DNA from: Lysobacter soli
GTDB taxonomy: Bacteria > Pseudomonadota > Gammaproteobacteria > Xanthomonadales > Xanthomonadaceae
Assembly (NCBI RefSeq): GCF_003382285.1
Contig: NZ_QTJR01000001.1
Coordinates: 434,001 to 498,000, forward strand
Length of the DNA: 64,000 bases
Reading direction: 5' to 3'
A program made the position numbers and the translations under genes. Below are positions 17,084 to 25,153 of the stretch, piece after piece. The stretch's first letter is position 1, and each line of letters begins with the position of its first letter. Below the pieces are notes generated by a model. It was not told the DNA's origin and did no database searches. It saw only the letters and a program-made list of their open reading frames with translations.

Positions 17084-18130
17084 ATGAAAGTCCTCGTAAC
17101 GGGAACCGCCGGCTTCATCGGGTCGCACGTCGCGCAGGCGCTGCTGGCGCGCGGCGACGAGGTGATCGGCTTCGACAACCTCAACGACTACTACGACGTC
17201 GCGCTCAAGCGCGCGCGACTGGCGCGCTTCGCGGATCATCCCGCGTACACGCATGTGCACGGCGACCTGGCCGATCGGGATGCCGTTGAAGCCCTGTTCC
17301 GCGAACATCGCCCGCAGCGCGTGGTGAACCTGGCCGCGCAGGCCGGCGTGCGCTACGCGGCGGAGAATCCGCACGTGTACGTGGCGAGCAACGTGACCGG
17401 CTTCCTGCATGTGCTCGAAGGCGCGCGGCGCCATGGCGTCGAGCATCTGGTGTATGCATCGACCAGTTCGGTCTATGGCGCGAACACCGCGATGCCGTTC
17501 TCGGAACATCAATCCACCGAACATCCGCTCACGCTCTACGCCGCCACCAAGAAGGCGAACGAGGCGATGGCGCACAGCTACGCGCACCTTTACGGCGTGC
17601 CGTGCACGGGTCTGCGGTTCTTCACCGTCTACGGCCCGTGGGGTCGGCCGGACATGGCGCTGTTCCTGTTCACGCGCGCGATCCTCGCGGGCGAGCCGAT
17701 TCCGGTGTTCAACCACGGACGCCACAAGCGCAGCTTCACCTACATCGACGACATCGTCGCCGGCGTGGTGCGCGCGCTCGATCGCGTGCCGGGCGTAGAC
17801 GACACGTGGAATGGCACGACTCCCGATCCTTCGAGCAGCGGCGTTGCGCCGTACCGGCTCTACAACATCGGCAGCGCGCAGAGCGTCGAACTGCTGCGCT
17901 ACATCGAGGTGCTGGAGCAGTGCCTGGGACGCAAGGCGACGCTGCGCATGCTGCCGCTGCAGGCCGGCGACGTGCCGGCGACCGAGGCGGACTGCACCGA
18001 TCTCGCACGCGACATGGGCTACGCGCCGAGCGTGACGGTGGAGGATGGCGTGGCGCGGTTCGTCGCGTGGTATCGCGAGTACTACGGTGTGCGCGACACG
18101 CGCGACGCGTCGGCGGCCGTCGCGGTGTGA
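17084..18130 (+). CDS. NAD-dependent nucleotide-sugar epimerase (UDP-glucuronate 4-epimerase-like)
   Basis: 348 residues, extended short-chain dehydrogenase fold. The NAD motif is GTAGFIGSHVA at the N-terminus, and the catalytic Ser/Tyr/Lys set is seen in YASTSSVYGAN and YAATKKANE. GLRFFTVYGPWGRPDMALF is typical of CapI/UDP-glucuronate 4-epimerases. It starts two bases after the dehydrogenase stop and probably acts on its product, giving a UDP-uronic acid or its N-acetyl form for exopolysaccharide. A strong bidirectional terminator follows. The family is certain; the precise sugar is inferred. Confidence 0.92.
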   Translation: MKVLVTGTAGFIGSHVAQALLARGDEVIGFDNLNDYYDVALKRARLARFADHPAYTHVHGDLADRDAVEALFREHRPQRVVNLAAQAGVRYAAENPHVYVASNVTGFLHVLEGARRHGVEHLVYASTSSVYGANTAMPFSEHQSTEHPLTLYAATKKANEAMAHSYAHLYGVPCTGLRFFTVYGPWGRPDMALFLFTRAILAGEPIPVFNHGRHKRSFTYIDDIVAGVVRALDRVPGVDDTWNGTTPDPSSSGVAPYRLYNIGSAQSVELLRYIEVLEQCLGRKATLRMLPLQAGDVPATEADCTDLARDMGYAPSVTVEDGVARFVAWYREYYGVRDTRDASAAVAV

Positions 18131-18180
18131 GTCAACGATTCGCAATGCGTCGCGTGCCAACGCGCGCTCGAAACGCAAAC

Positions 18181-18212
18181 AAAAAGGCCGATGCTTTCGC
18201 ATCGGCCTTTTT
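18181..18212. terminator. Bidirectional terminator between epimerase and tRNA-Arg
   Basis: AAAAAGGCCGATGC-TTTC-GCATCGGCCTTTTT is a perfect 14-bp stem with a 4-base loop and T-runs on both strands, ending the plus-strand sugar operon and the minus-strand tRNA-Arg. Confidence 0.9.
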
Positions 18213-18220
18213 GTCTTGTA

Positions 18221-18297
18221 TGGCGCGCCCGGAGAGATTCGAACTCCCGACCACCAAGTTCGTAGCCTGGTGCTCTATCCAGCTGAGCTACGGGCGC
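18221..18297 (-). tRNA. tRNA-Arg (anticodon ACG)
   Basis: 77 bases with encoded CCA. The acceptor stem GCGCCCG pairs with CGGGCGC. The T-loop TTCGAATC and the anticodon loop CTACGAA are clear; the anticodon is at 18261-18263. ACG is expected to be edited to ICG. Its own promoter lies just upstream. Confidence 0.97.
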
Positions 18298-18308
18298 TGA
18301 GTTGAAAA

Positions 18309-18337
18309 ATTATGAAGGATCGTTGCCGATTCGTCAA
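18309..18337 (-). promoter_or_regulatory. Sigma-70 promoter of tRNA-Arg
   Basis: On the minus strand, TTGACG (18337-18332), a 17-base spacer and CATAAT (18314-18309), placing transcription start about five bases before the mature 5' end. Confidence 0.75.
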
Positions 18338-18499
18338 ACATTTTTCGAACATTTCTGTCGAAGCCGTTGGAGGCGCTTCAACAGTGCACGTACCGCGCGG
18401 ATACGTGCGACCGCTTGGATCGCATGCACGTCGCTGATCGCGTCGTGCAAGGCCAGCATGCGTTGCATCCTGGCGGCCGATCCGGCCGGTCGATGGAAC

Positions 18500-18592
18500 T
18501 GGCGGAGACTGAGGGATTCGAACCCTCGATGGAGCTTTTGACCCCATACTCCCTTAGCAGGGGAGCCCCTTCGGCCTCTCGGGCAAGTCTCC
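18500..18592 (-). tRNA. tRNA-Ser (anticodon GCT)
   Basis: 93 bases including CCA and the long variable arm typical of class II tRNAs. The acceptor stem GGAGACT pairs with AGTCTCC. The anticodon loop is CTGCTAA, with the anticodon at 18556-18558. Position between csrA and tRNA-Arg is a conserved xanthomonad arrangement. Confidence 0.97.
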
Positions 18593-18622
18593 GCGGAAAC
18601 ATCAAGAACGGTGCGGGCGCAA

Positions 18623-18651
18623 AGGATAGCGGCTCGCTCCGCCGACGGCAA
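18623..18651 (-). promoter_or_regulatory. Probable promoter of tRNA-Ser
   Basis: On the minus strand, TTGCCG (18651-18646), 17 bases, then TATCCT (18628-18623), just after the csrA stop and about 30 bases before the tRNA. Confidence 0.55.
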
Positions 18652-18659
18652 ACGATTTC

Positions 18660-18866
18660 TCAGCCGGCGTTGTGCTTGCCCGAATCGTTGTCCGCGGGCT
18701 CCTCGCCACGCTGGATACGCTGGTAGATCTCTTCGCGATGGACTGCAACATCTTTCGGCGCGGTAATACCAATACGCACCTGGTTTCCCTTGACGCCGAG
18801 CACGGTGACGGTCACCGAGTCGCCGATCATCAAGGTCTCACCGACGCGACGCGTCAGGATCAGCAT
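18660..18866 (-). CDS. csrA: Carbon storage regulator CsrA (RsmA)
   Basis: 68 residues. Homodimeric RNA-binding protein that binds GGA motifs near ribosome binding sites and controls translation and stability of many mRNAs. The core [16 protein letters not shown] and [19 protein letters not shown] is nearly invariant in the family and includes the RNA-contacting Arg in VAVHREEI. The acidic C-terminal tail ([14 protein letters not shown]) is variable. AGGAGA precedes the ATG by six bases. It lies downstream of alaS, but a good promoter in the 136-base gap suggests separate expression. Confidence 0.98.
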   Translation of the reverse strand: MLILTRRVGETLMIGDSVTVTVLGVKGNQVRIGITAPKDVAVHREEIYQRIQRGEEPADNDSGKHNAG

Positions 18867-18948
18867 CTAACATCTCCTATGGCCGCCTTTCCAGGCCGGC
18901 ATGTGGGAGCTCCGGGAGCTCCCCGTTTTCGAAACACAAACGTGAACC

Positions 18949-18978
18949 ATCTTAGCGGCGGGCCAAACGCCCTCGCAA
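18949..18978 (-). promoter_or_regulatory. Probable csrA promoter
   Basis: On the minus strand, TTGCGA (18978-18973), 18 bases, TAAGAT (18954-18949). The resulting leader of about 75 bases contains the palindromic GGGAGCTCCCGGAGCTCCC with GGA motifs, a possible CsrA autoregulatory target. Confidence 0.55.
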
Positions 18979-19002
18979 CCGCAAGTGGCCAGCGTTCACC
19001 AT

Positions 19003-21636
19003 TCAGCCAAGCTTGCTCTCGACCCAGGCCGGAACCTCGGCGAGGACCTGGACCAGGGCCGGGCCGTCGTCGCCACCGCCCTGCGCCATGTCCGGGCGAC
19101 CACCGCCCTTGCCATTGATCCGACTGGCGACGTGTGCGAGGAGTTCCCCCGCCTTCACCTTGCCGGCCGCGCTTCCGTTCACACCGGCCACGAGCGCGGC
19201 CTTGCCCTCGCTCGCACCGGCCAGGACGATCACCGCATCGCCCATCTGCTGCTTGAGGCGGTCGACCGCATCGCGCAACGCCTTGGCGTCGAAACCCTCC
19301 AGCCGCGTGGCGACGACCTTGACGCCGGCGACCTGCGCGGCCGATGACGCCAGGTCCGACGTCGCGCCCGAGGCGGCCTTGGCCTTAAGCGATTCGAGCT
19401 CGCGCTCGAGCTTCTTCTGGCGATCGAGCAGGCTGCGCAGCTTGTCGGAGACGTCGGCCGCGTTGCCGCCCAGCAGGCGCGCCGCCTCGTCGAGTCGGTG
19501 CTCTTCCTCGGCGACGAAGTCCAGCGCACCCTGCCCCGTCAGCGCCTCGATACGGCGCACACCGGCGGACACGCCACCTTCGGACACGATCTTGAACAGG
19601 CCGATGTCGCCGGTACGCGAAACGTGCGTGCCGCCGCAGAGTTCGGTCGAGGTGTCGCCCATGCGCAACACCCGCACGTTGTCGCCGTACTTCTCGCCGA
19701 ACAGCGCCATCGCGCCGAAATCCAGCGCCTCCTGCATGCCCATGTGGTGCACTTCGGCAGCGTGGTTGCGGCGGATTTCCGCGTTGACGCGACGCTCGAT
19801 CTCGGCCAGCTCGCCCGCGCTCACCGGCGCGAAGTGCGAGAAGTCGAAACGCAGGCGATCGGGCGCGACCAGCGAACCCTTCTGCACGACGTGATCGCCG
19901 AGCACCGAACGCAGTGCCGAATGCAGCAGGTGCGTGGCCGAATGGTTGAGGACCGTGGCCGCGCGGCGCACGGTGTCGACCGTGGCACGAATGCGGTCAC
20001 CACGCTTCAGCGAGCCGCTGGCCAGCGTGCCGACGTGACCGTGGAACTGGCCCGCGAACTTCACCGTATCGCGCACGGCGAAGCGCGCGTCGCCGGCTTC
20101 CAGGTCGCCGGTGTCGCCGACCTGGCCGCCGCTTTCGGCGTAGAACGGCGTGCGATCGAGGATCACCGCCGCTTCTTCGCCGGCTTCGATGCGATCGACG
20201 GCGCGGCCGTTCTTCAGCAGCGCGACGATCTCCAGGCCCTCGTCGGACAGCTGTTCGTAACCGAGGAACTGCGTCGGCGCCAGCTGCGCGGCGAGTTCGG
20301 CCGGCATCGTCGCGGCGTTGCCGAACTTGCCTGCGGCGCGCGCGGTTTCGCGCTGCTGCTCCATGGCGGCTTCAAAACCCGCCATGTCCACCGACAGGCC
20401 GCGCTCGCGCGCGATGTCGGCGGTCAGGTCGACCGGGAAACCGTAGGTGTCGTACAGGCGGAACGCGTCGACGCCGGGGATCGTGGTGTTCGAGCGCGCG
20501 GCGACTTCATCGAAGATGCGCATGCCGGCGTCGAGCGTTTCGGCGAAGCGCTCTTCCTCGGCCAGCAGCGCGCGTTCGACGAACTCGCGCTTGGCGGTGA
20601 GTTCGGGATACGCATCGCCCATCACTTCGACCAGCGGTGCGACCATGCGGTGGAAGAACGGGCCCTTCTGGCCGAGCATCCAGCCGTGGCGCAGCGCGCG
20701 ACGGATGATGCGGCGCAGGACATAGCCGCGGCCTTCGTTGCTCGGCAGCACGCCATCGACGATGAGGAAGGCGCAGGCGCGGATGTGATCGGCGATCACG
20801 CGCAGCGACTTGTTGTCGAGGTCCGCGGTGGAGGTGAATTCCGCGGCCTTGGCAATCAGGTGGCGGAACAGGTCGATCTCGTAGTTGCCATGCACGCCCT
20901 GCAGCACAGCGGCGAGACGCTCAAGCCCCATGCCGGTGTCCACGCACGGCGCCGGCAGCGGTTCGAGCGTGCCATCGGGCTGACGATCGAACTGCATGAA
21001 CACCAGGTTCCAGATCTCGATGAAGCGATCGCCGTCCTCGTCGGGCGAACCCGGTGGGCCGCCGGCGATGTGCGCGCCGTGGTCGTAGAAGATCTCGGTG
21101 CACGGACCGCAGGGGCCGGTGTCGGCCATCTGCCAGAAGTTGTCCGAGGCGAACGGCGCGCCCTTGTTGTCGCCGATGCGGACGATGCGCTCGGCCGGGA
21201 CGCCGATCTTCTTGTTCCAGATGGCGTAGGCCTCGTCGTCCGTGTGATACACGGTGACGGTGAGGCGTTCGGCCGGCAGGCCCCAGACCTTGGTCAGCAG
21301 TTCCCAGGCCCAGGTGATGGCGTCTTCCTTGAAGTAGTCGCCGAACGACCAGTTGCCCAGCATCTCGAAGAACGTGTGGTGGCGCGCGGTGTAGCCGACC
21401 TGGTCAAGGTCATTGTGCTTGCCGCCGGCGCGCAGGCAGCGCTGCACGTCGGCCGCGCGCACGTAGCCAGGCTTCTCGCTGCCGAGAAAGACGTTCTTGA
21501 ACTGGACCATGCCCGAGTTGGTGAAGAGCAACGTCGGGTCGTTCGCCGGCACCAGCGGTGCGGACGGAACGATTGTGTGTGCCTTTCCACGGAAGAATTC
21601 GAGGAAATCGCTGCGGATTTCGGTAGTGGTTTTCAT
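19003..21636 (-). CDS. alaS: Alanyl-tRNA synthetase
   Basis: 877 residues, the normal length. Charges tRNA-Ala and clears mischarged Ser and Gly. The class II catalytic core is seen at [16 protein letters not shown], with the anticodon-independent recognition domain following. The editing domain carries the zinc-binding set [13 protein letters not shown] and [17 protein letters not shown], and the C-terminal C-Ala dimerisation domain ends with the glycine-rich segment [17 protein letters not shown]. The start is the ATG before [16 protein letters not shown]; a longer open frame upstream to 21912 is not homologous and was not used. recX lies upstream, csrA downstream, all on one strand. Confidence 0.98.
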   Translation of the reverse strand: MKTTTEIRSDFLEFFRGKAHTIVPSAPLVPANDPTLLFTNSGMVQFKNVFLGSEKPGYVRAADVQRCLRAGGKHNDLDQVGYTARHHTFFEMLGNWSFGDYFKEDAITWAWELLTKVWGLPAERLTVTVYHTDDEAYAIWNKKIGVPAERIVRIGDNKGAPFASDNFWQMADTGPCGPCTEIFYDHGAHIAGGPPGSPDEDGDRFIEIWNLVFMQFDRQPDGTLEPLPAPCVDTGMGLERLAAVLQGVHGNYEIDLFRHLIAKAAEFTSTADLDNKSLRVIADHIRACAFLIVDGVLPSNEGRGYVLRRIIRRALRHGWMLGQKGPFFHRMVAPLVEVMGDAYPELTAKREFVERALLAEEERFAETLDAGMRIFDEVAARSNTTIPGVDAFRLYDTYGFPVDLTADIARERGLSVDMAGFEAAMEQQRETARAAGKFGNAATMPAELAAQLAPTQFLGYEQLSDEGLEIVALLKNGRAVDRIEAGEEAAVILDRTPFYAESGGQVGDTGDLEAGDARFAVRDTVKFAGQFHGHVGTLASGSLKRGDRIRATVDTVRRAATVLNHSATHLLHSALRSVLGDHVVQKGSLVAPDRLRFDFSHFAPVSAGELAEIERRVNAEIRRNHAAEVHHMGMQEALDFGAMALFGEKYGDNVRVLRMGDTSTELCGGTHVSRTGDIGLFKIVSEGGVSAGVRRIEALTGQGALDFVAEEEHRLDEAARLLGGNAADVSDKLRSLLDRQKKLERELESLKAKAASGATSDLASSAAQVAGVKVVATRLEGFDAKALRDAVDRLKQQMGDAVIVLAGASEGKAALVAGVNGSAAGKVKAGELLAHVASRINGKGGGRPDMAQGGGDDGPALVQVLAEVPAWVESKLG

Positions 21637-21962
21637 GCCTGGCGCGCGAAGTTCGGGGACAGGGCCGGACCACCCGGACCGTCCCGTGTCCTCATCTAGT
21701 GGGGACGTCGACAGGAGCAGGCAACCCGAACCCGAAAGCCGGCTAGCGTAGCAGGACGGCCCGCGCCGCGCTTGGCAGCGGTGACACGCGCTGGTTGAAG
21801 ATCCGGAGGCTGAATGCAGCGGATCGGGCGCCGGGGCGCGGCCGGTTGCCTGCGCCCTCTCGGGCCGAACGCGATGACCCCGGAGGGAAGTCGCGCCACA
21901 CGTGCTTGGCAATCGCTCCGTTGAAACTCGGGGGCTACGACCTGCGCCCTTCCTCCGCTAGA
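21637..21962. other. Intergenic region between recX and alaS
   Basis: 326 bases upstream of alaS on the minus strand. It holds the alaS leader and presumably its promoter, but no convincing -35/-10 pair, T-box-like structure or ORF was recognised. Confidence 0.5.
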
Positions 21963-22469
21963 TCAGTCGTCCAGATCCAGCCGGGTCGCGGCACGCACGC
22001 TGTCGCCGTCGAAGCCGCGACGGATCAGGAAATCGGCCGCCTTCCGGCGAACCGCCAACTCGTCCAGCGCCTTTCCGAACCGGCGACGGACCAGATCGCG
22101 GGCATTTTCCTTCCAGTTGCCCTCGAAGGTCCCCATGGCCACGGCGATGGCCTCGCCATCCAGGCCGTGGGTGGAGAGCTCGGCACGAATCCGCAGGGGC
22201 CCGTAGCCACTGGCCGCGCGGCTGCGCACGAGGCTTTCGGCGAAGCGGCTGTCGTCCTGCCAGCCCTCGCCCGCCAGGCGGTCGACGGCGGCCCCGACCT
22301 CCCCGGCGTCCAGGCCGCGCGAGGTCAGCTTCCGGTTCAGCTCCTTGCGCGAATGCTCGCGCCGCGCGAGTAGCCCCAGTGCCCGTTGCACCGGGGTCTG
22401 CTCACGAACCCGGCGCCTGCGACCGGGACCGTTGGCCCCGGTGCTTCCATCGTTCGGATCGTCATGCAT
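21963..22469 (-). CDS. recX: Recombination regulatory protein RecX
   Basis: 168 residues. Binds RecA filaments and inhibits their activity. The family pattern is clear: [19 protein letters not shown] in the first three-helix repeat, then [20 protein letters not shown] and [17 protein letters not shown]. The first 25 residues (rich in Asp, Gly, Arg) are a poorly conserved extension. The start lies 37 bases after the recA stop, so recA and recX are probably cotranscribed, the usual arrangement. Confidence 0.95.
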   Translation of the reverse strand: MHDDPNDGSTGANGPGRRRRVREQTPVQRALGLLARREHSRKELNRKLTSRGLDAGEVGAAVDRLAGEGWQDDSRFAESLVRSRAASGYGPLRIRAELSTHGLDGEAIAVAMGTFEGNWKENARDLVRRRFGKALDELAVRRKAADFLIRRGFDGDSVRAATRLDLDD

Positions 22470-22506
22470 GCCGCGAACCTGCCTTCATGCCACTCAGCCG
22501 GGACGA

Positions 22507-23541
22507 TCAGTCGTCCTGGCCGTCGTCTTCCTCGCTGCGGTTGGCTTCGGCCGGCACGAACTTCTCGCGCAGGGCCGTTTCCAGGCGCTCGGCGATATGC
22601 GGATTTTCCTTCAGGTACTGACGGGCGTTTTCCTTGCCCTGCCCGATGCGCTCGTCGTACGCGCTGTACCAGGCGCCGGACTTCTCGACCAGCTTGGCCT
22701 CCACGCCCATGTCGATCAGCTCGCCTTCGCGCGAGATGCCTTCGCCATAGAGGATTTCGGTGACGACCTGCTTGAACGGCGGCGCCAGCTTGTTCTTCAC
22801 GACCTTGATGCGGGTCTGGTTGCCGATGATCTCGTCGCCCTTCTTGATCGAACCGATGCGACGGATGTCCAGGCGCACCGAGGCGTAGAACTTCAGCGCG
22901 TTGCCGCCGGTGGTGGTTTCCGGGCTCTGGCCCGGCATCATCACGCCGATCTTCATGCGCAGCTGGTTGATGAAGATCACCAGGCAGTTGGAGCGCTTGA
23001 TGTTGCCGGTGAGCTTGCGCAGCGCCTGGCTCATCAGTCGAGCCTGCAGGCCCGGCAGCTGGTCGCCCATCTCGCCTTCGATTTCGGCCTTCGGCGTCAG
23101 CGCGGCGACGGAGTCGACCACGACCATGTCGACCGCCGCCGAACGCACGAGCATGTCGGCGATTTCCAGCGCCTGTTCGCCCGTGTCCGGCTGGCTGACC
23201 AGCAGGTCGTCGACGTTGACGCCAAGCTTGGCGGCGTAGATCGGGTCGAGCGCGTGCTCGGCGTCGATGAAGGCGCAGGTGCCGCCGGCCTTCTGGCACT
23301 GGGCGATGGCCTGCAGCGTGAGGGTGGTCTTGCCCGAGGATTCCGGGCCGTAGATCTCGACGACGCGGCCCTTCGGCAGGCCGCCGATGCCCAGCGCGAT
23401 GTCGAGCATCAGCGAGCCGGTACCGATGACTTCCGTCGCTTCGATCGTGCGATCGCCCATGCGCATCACCGAGCCCTTGCCGAACTGCTTTTCGATCTGG
23501 CCCAGTGCGGCTGAGAGCGCGCGCTTCTTGTTGTCGTCCAT
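22507..23541 (-). CDS. recA: Recombinase RecA
   Basis: 344 residues. ATP-dependent strand-exchange protein and coprotease for LexA. The Walker A motif [13 protein letters not shown], Walker B region [13 protein letters not shown], the L2 loop ([21 protein letters not shown]) region and the acidic C-terminus (SEEDDGQDD) are all present. AAGGAA lies eight bases before the ATG. No copy of the TTAGTAG LexA box was found in its own upstream region, unlike lexA, so SOS induction may depend on read-through from lexA or on a diverged site. Confidence 0.98.
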   Translation of the reverse strand: MDDNKKRALSAALGQIEKQFGKGSVMRMGDRTIEATEVIGTGSLMLDIALGIGGLPKGRVVEIYGPESSGKTTLTLQAIAQCQKAGGTCAFIDAEHALDPIYAAKLGVNVDDLLVSQPDTGEQALEIADMLVRSAAVDMVVVDSVAALTPKAEIEGEMGDQLPGLQARLMSQALRKLTGNIKRSNCLVIFINQLRMKIGVMMPGQSPETTTGGNALKFYASVRLDIRRIGSIKKGDEIIGNQTRIKVVKNKLAPPFKQVVTEILYGEGISREGELIDMGVEAKLVEKSGAWYSAYDERIGQGKENARQYLKENPHIAERLETALREKFVPAEANRSEEDDGQDD

Positions 23542-23679
23542 CGTGGTGTTTCCTTCAGTGTCAGTGGCGGAAGTCGTTGCTCGGGATGCAATCTAGCGGC
23601 CGCGTATCGCACGGGCTGAGACGCGCCCACGGCCATGTCCAGATTGCGTGGGCGATCGCCGGCCGGCCATGAGGGGTGT

Positions 23680-23718
23680 CCGGGACAGGGTGTGGGAAAA
23701 CCCCGCACCCTGCCCCGG
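23680..23718 (-). other. Stable hairpin in the lexA-recA intergenic region
   Basis: As minus-strand RNA the arms CCGGGGCAGGGUGCGGG and CCCACACCCUGUCCCGG pair over about 17 bp with one G-U and one mismatch around a U-rich loop. No T-run follows, so it is more likely an attenuator, processing site or mRNA-stability element than an intrinsic terminator. Confidence 0.65.
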
Positions 23719-23783
23719 AACGCCACTGACGTCGGTCCGGAATTCGCCCGGAAATTCATCGGTCATCGCTGACCCGTTCGGTT

Positions 23784-24440
23784 TCACCGATTCGGCCTTA
23801 CCAGGCCGCAGTACAGGCCTTCGATCGCGAAGTCCTGGCCCGGCTCGACCTCGATAGGTGCGTAGTCGGGATTGCGCGGCAGCAGGCGGATGCGGTCCTT
23901 GCCGATCTTCAACAGCTTCACGGTGATCTCGTCGTCGATGCGCGCGACCACGATCTGGCCCGAGCGCGCGTCGTTCGTGCGATGCACGCCGATCAGGTCG
24001 CCGCTGAAGATGCCCTCGTCCCGCATCGAGTCGCCCTTCACCTTGAGCAGGTAATCGGGCGTGGGCGAGAAGAAGACGCGGTCGAGCAGGACGAAGTCGT
24101 CAGAGCCGATGTCGGCGCCGATCGGACGGCCTGCGGCGACCTGCCCCAGCACGGGAAGACGCAGCGCATCGTTCGCGGCTTCGCCGGCGTCGACGTGCCG
24201 GACCGTCAGGGAGTCGGACACCGGCTCGACCGCGGCGCACAGCCGGATCGCGCGGGCGCGTCCCGGCATGCGCTGGATGGCACCGGCCTGTTCCAGCGCT
24301 TCCAGGTGGTACTGCGCCGCGCGGACGCTGCTGAAGCCCATGGCGCGGGCGATCTCGGTCTGCGACGGCGGAACGCCCTCGGCCTCGATGCGCTCGGCGA
24401 TGAGGGCGAGGATGGCGCGCTGGGTGTCGGTGATGTCCAT
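23784..24440 (-). CDS. lexA: SOS repressor LexA
   Basis: 218 residues. Represses SOS genes and self-cleaves on RecA filaments. The N-terminal winged helix (TDTQRAILALIAERI, PPSQTEIARAMGFSS) binds DNA. The cleavage site is Ala-Gly in GQVAAGRPIG. The catalytic Ser is in KGDSMRDEGI and the Lys in TVKLLKIGKDRI. Recognition-helix sequence AMGFSSVRAAQYHL is of the xanthomonad type, matching the unusual TTAGTAG box. The operator touches the start codon, and promoter spacing suggests a leaderless mRNA. Confidence 0.98.
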   Translation of the reverse strand: MDITDTQRAILALIAERIEAEGVPPSQTEIARAMGFSSVRAAQYHLEALEQAGAIQRMPGRARAIRLCAAVEPVSDSLTVRHVDAGEAANDALRLPVLGQVAAGRPIGADIGSDDFVLLDRVFFSPTPDYLLKVKGDSMRDEGIFSGDLIGVHRTNDARSGQIVVARIDDEITVKLLKIGKDRIRLLPRNPDYAPIEVEPGQDFAIEGLYCGLVRPNR

Positions 24441-24458
24441 TAGTAGCAATACTACTAA
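24440..24458. promoter_or_regulatory. LexA box (autoregulatory operator)
   Basis: TTAGTAG-CAATA-CTACTAA, a perfect 7-bp inverted repeat identical in form to the known Xanthomonas LexA box. The end base (24440) is the complement of the A of the lexA ATG, so bound LexA covers both the -10 element and the start codon. Confidence 0.93.
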
Positions 24459-24476
24459 CGCGAATGGCGAAGTCAA
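24448..24476 (-). promoter_or_regulatory. lexA promoter
   Basis: On the minus strand, TTGACT (24476-24471), 17 bases, AGTATT (24453-24448). Transcription is expected to start six or seven bases later, at or one base before the A of ATG. Confidence 0.65.
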
Positions 24477-24508
24477 CAGCCCCGCCGACCCGGCCCGGCG
24501 GCCGCGGG

Positions 24509-25009
24509 TCAGGCCATCAGTTCGGCCAGCCCGTGAAGCGCCGCGGCGACGGTCTGGCGACGCACCGCGTCGCGGTCGCCGTCGAAATGGAAGGTCACCG
24601 CCGTCGGGTAGCCGCCGCGACGCTTCCAGGCGATCCAGACGGTGCCGACCGGCTTGTCTTCGGTGCCGCCGCCGGGGCCGGCGATGCCCGTGACTGCCAC
24701 GGCCAGCGTCGCGCCCGAATGCACGAGTGCGCCGGACACCATCTCGATCACTGTCTCGCGGCTCACCGCCCCGTGCGTTTCCAGCGTCTGCGGGCGCACG
24801 CCCAGCAGCGCCTGCTTGGCCTCGTAGCTGTAGGCCGCCATGCCGCATTCGAACCAGCCGGACGAACCGGGAATGTCGGTCAGCATCTTGGCGATCCAAC
24901 CGCCCGTGCAGCTTTCGGCGGTGACCAGGGTCTGGCGATGGGCGCGGGCGGCTTCGGCGACCTGTTCGGCCAGGCGCAGCAGGGAGGCATCGGTGACGTC
25001 GTTTTTCAT
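24509..25009 (-). CDS. pncC: Nicotinamide-nucleotide amidohydrolase (PncC, CinA C-terminal family)
   Basis: 166 residues. Hydrolyses NMN to nicotinate mononucleotide and ammonia in pyridine nucleotide recycling. The stand-alone CinA C-terminal domain is recognisable from [37 protein letters not shown], and [20 protein letters not shown]. Length and domain match PncC rather than full CinA, which has an N-terminal MoCF-like domain. The ATG at 25009 is preferred over upstream alternatives, which add non-homologous sequence. It lies upstream of lexA on the same strand and divergent from mutS. Confidence 0.95.
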   Translation of the reverse strand: MKNDVTDASLLRLAEQVAEAARAHRQTLVTAESCTGGWIAKMLTDIPGSSGWFECGMAAYSYEAKQALLGVRPQTLETHGAVSRETVIEMVSGALVHSGATLAVAVTGIAGPGGGTEDKPVGTVWIAWKRRGGYPTAVTFHFDGDRDAVRRQTVAAALHGLAELMA

Positions 25010-25153
25010 GGCGTCGATGATAGCCGCTCCGACTTGCCGCTCCCTTGACCGCATCGCCACGGATGCAGCGGCCACCAACGACGCCCGCGGCTGCTAGCCT
25101 AGTGCCCCCTCGCCGGGCCGCCGGCGCCGTCCAACGCAGCAGATTTCCGATCC

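Noticed and set aside
18334-18468. 44-codon minus-strand frame between tRNA-Arg and tRNA-Ser, starting MQRMLALHDAISDV
   Set aside because: A basic helical peptide is conceivable, but no proper ribosome binding site is present and its end overlaps the tRNA-Arg promoter. Conservation data would be needed to accept it.
18221-18592. tRNA-Arg/tRNA-Ser as an integration site of a genomic island
   Set aside because: No integrase, no direct repeat of a tRNA 3' end, and flanking genes are in conserved order.
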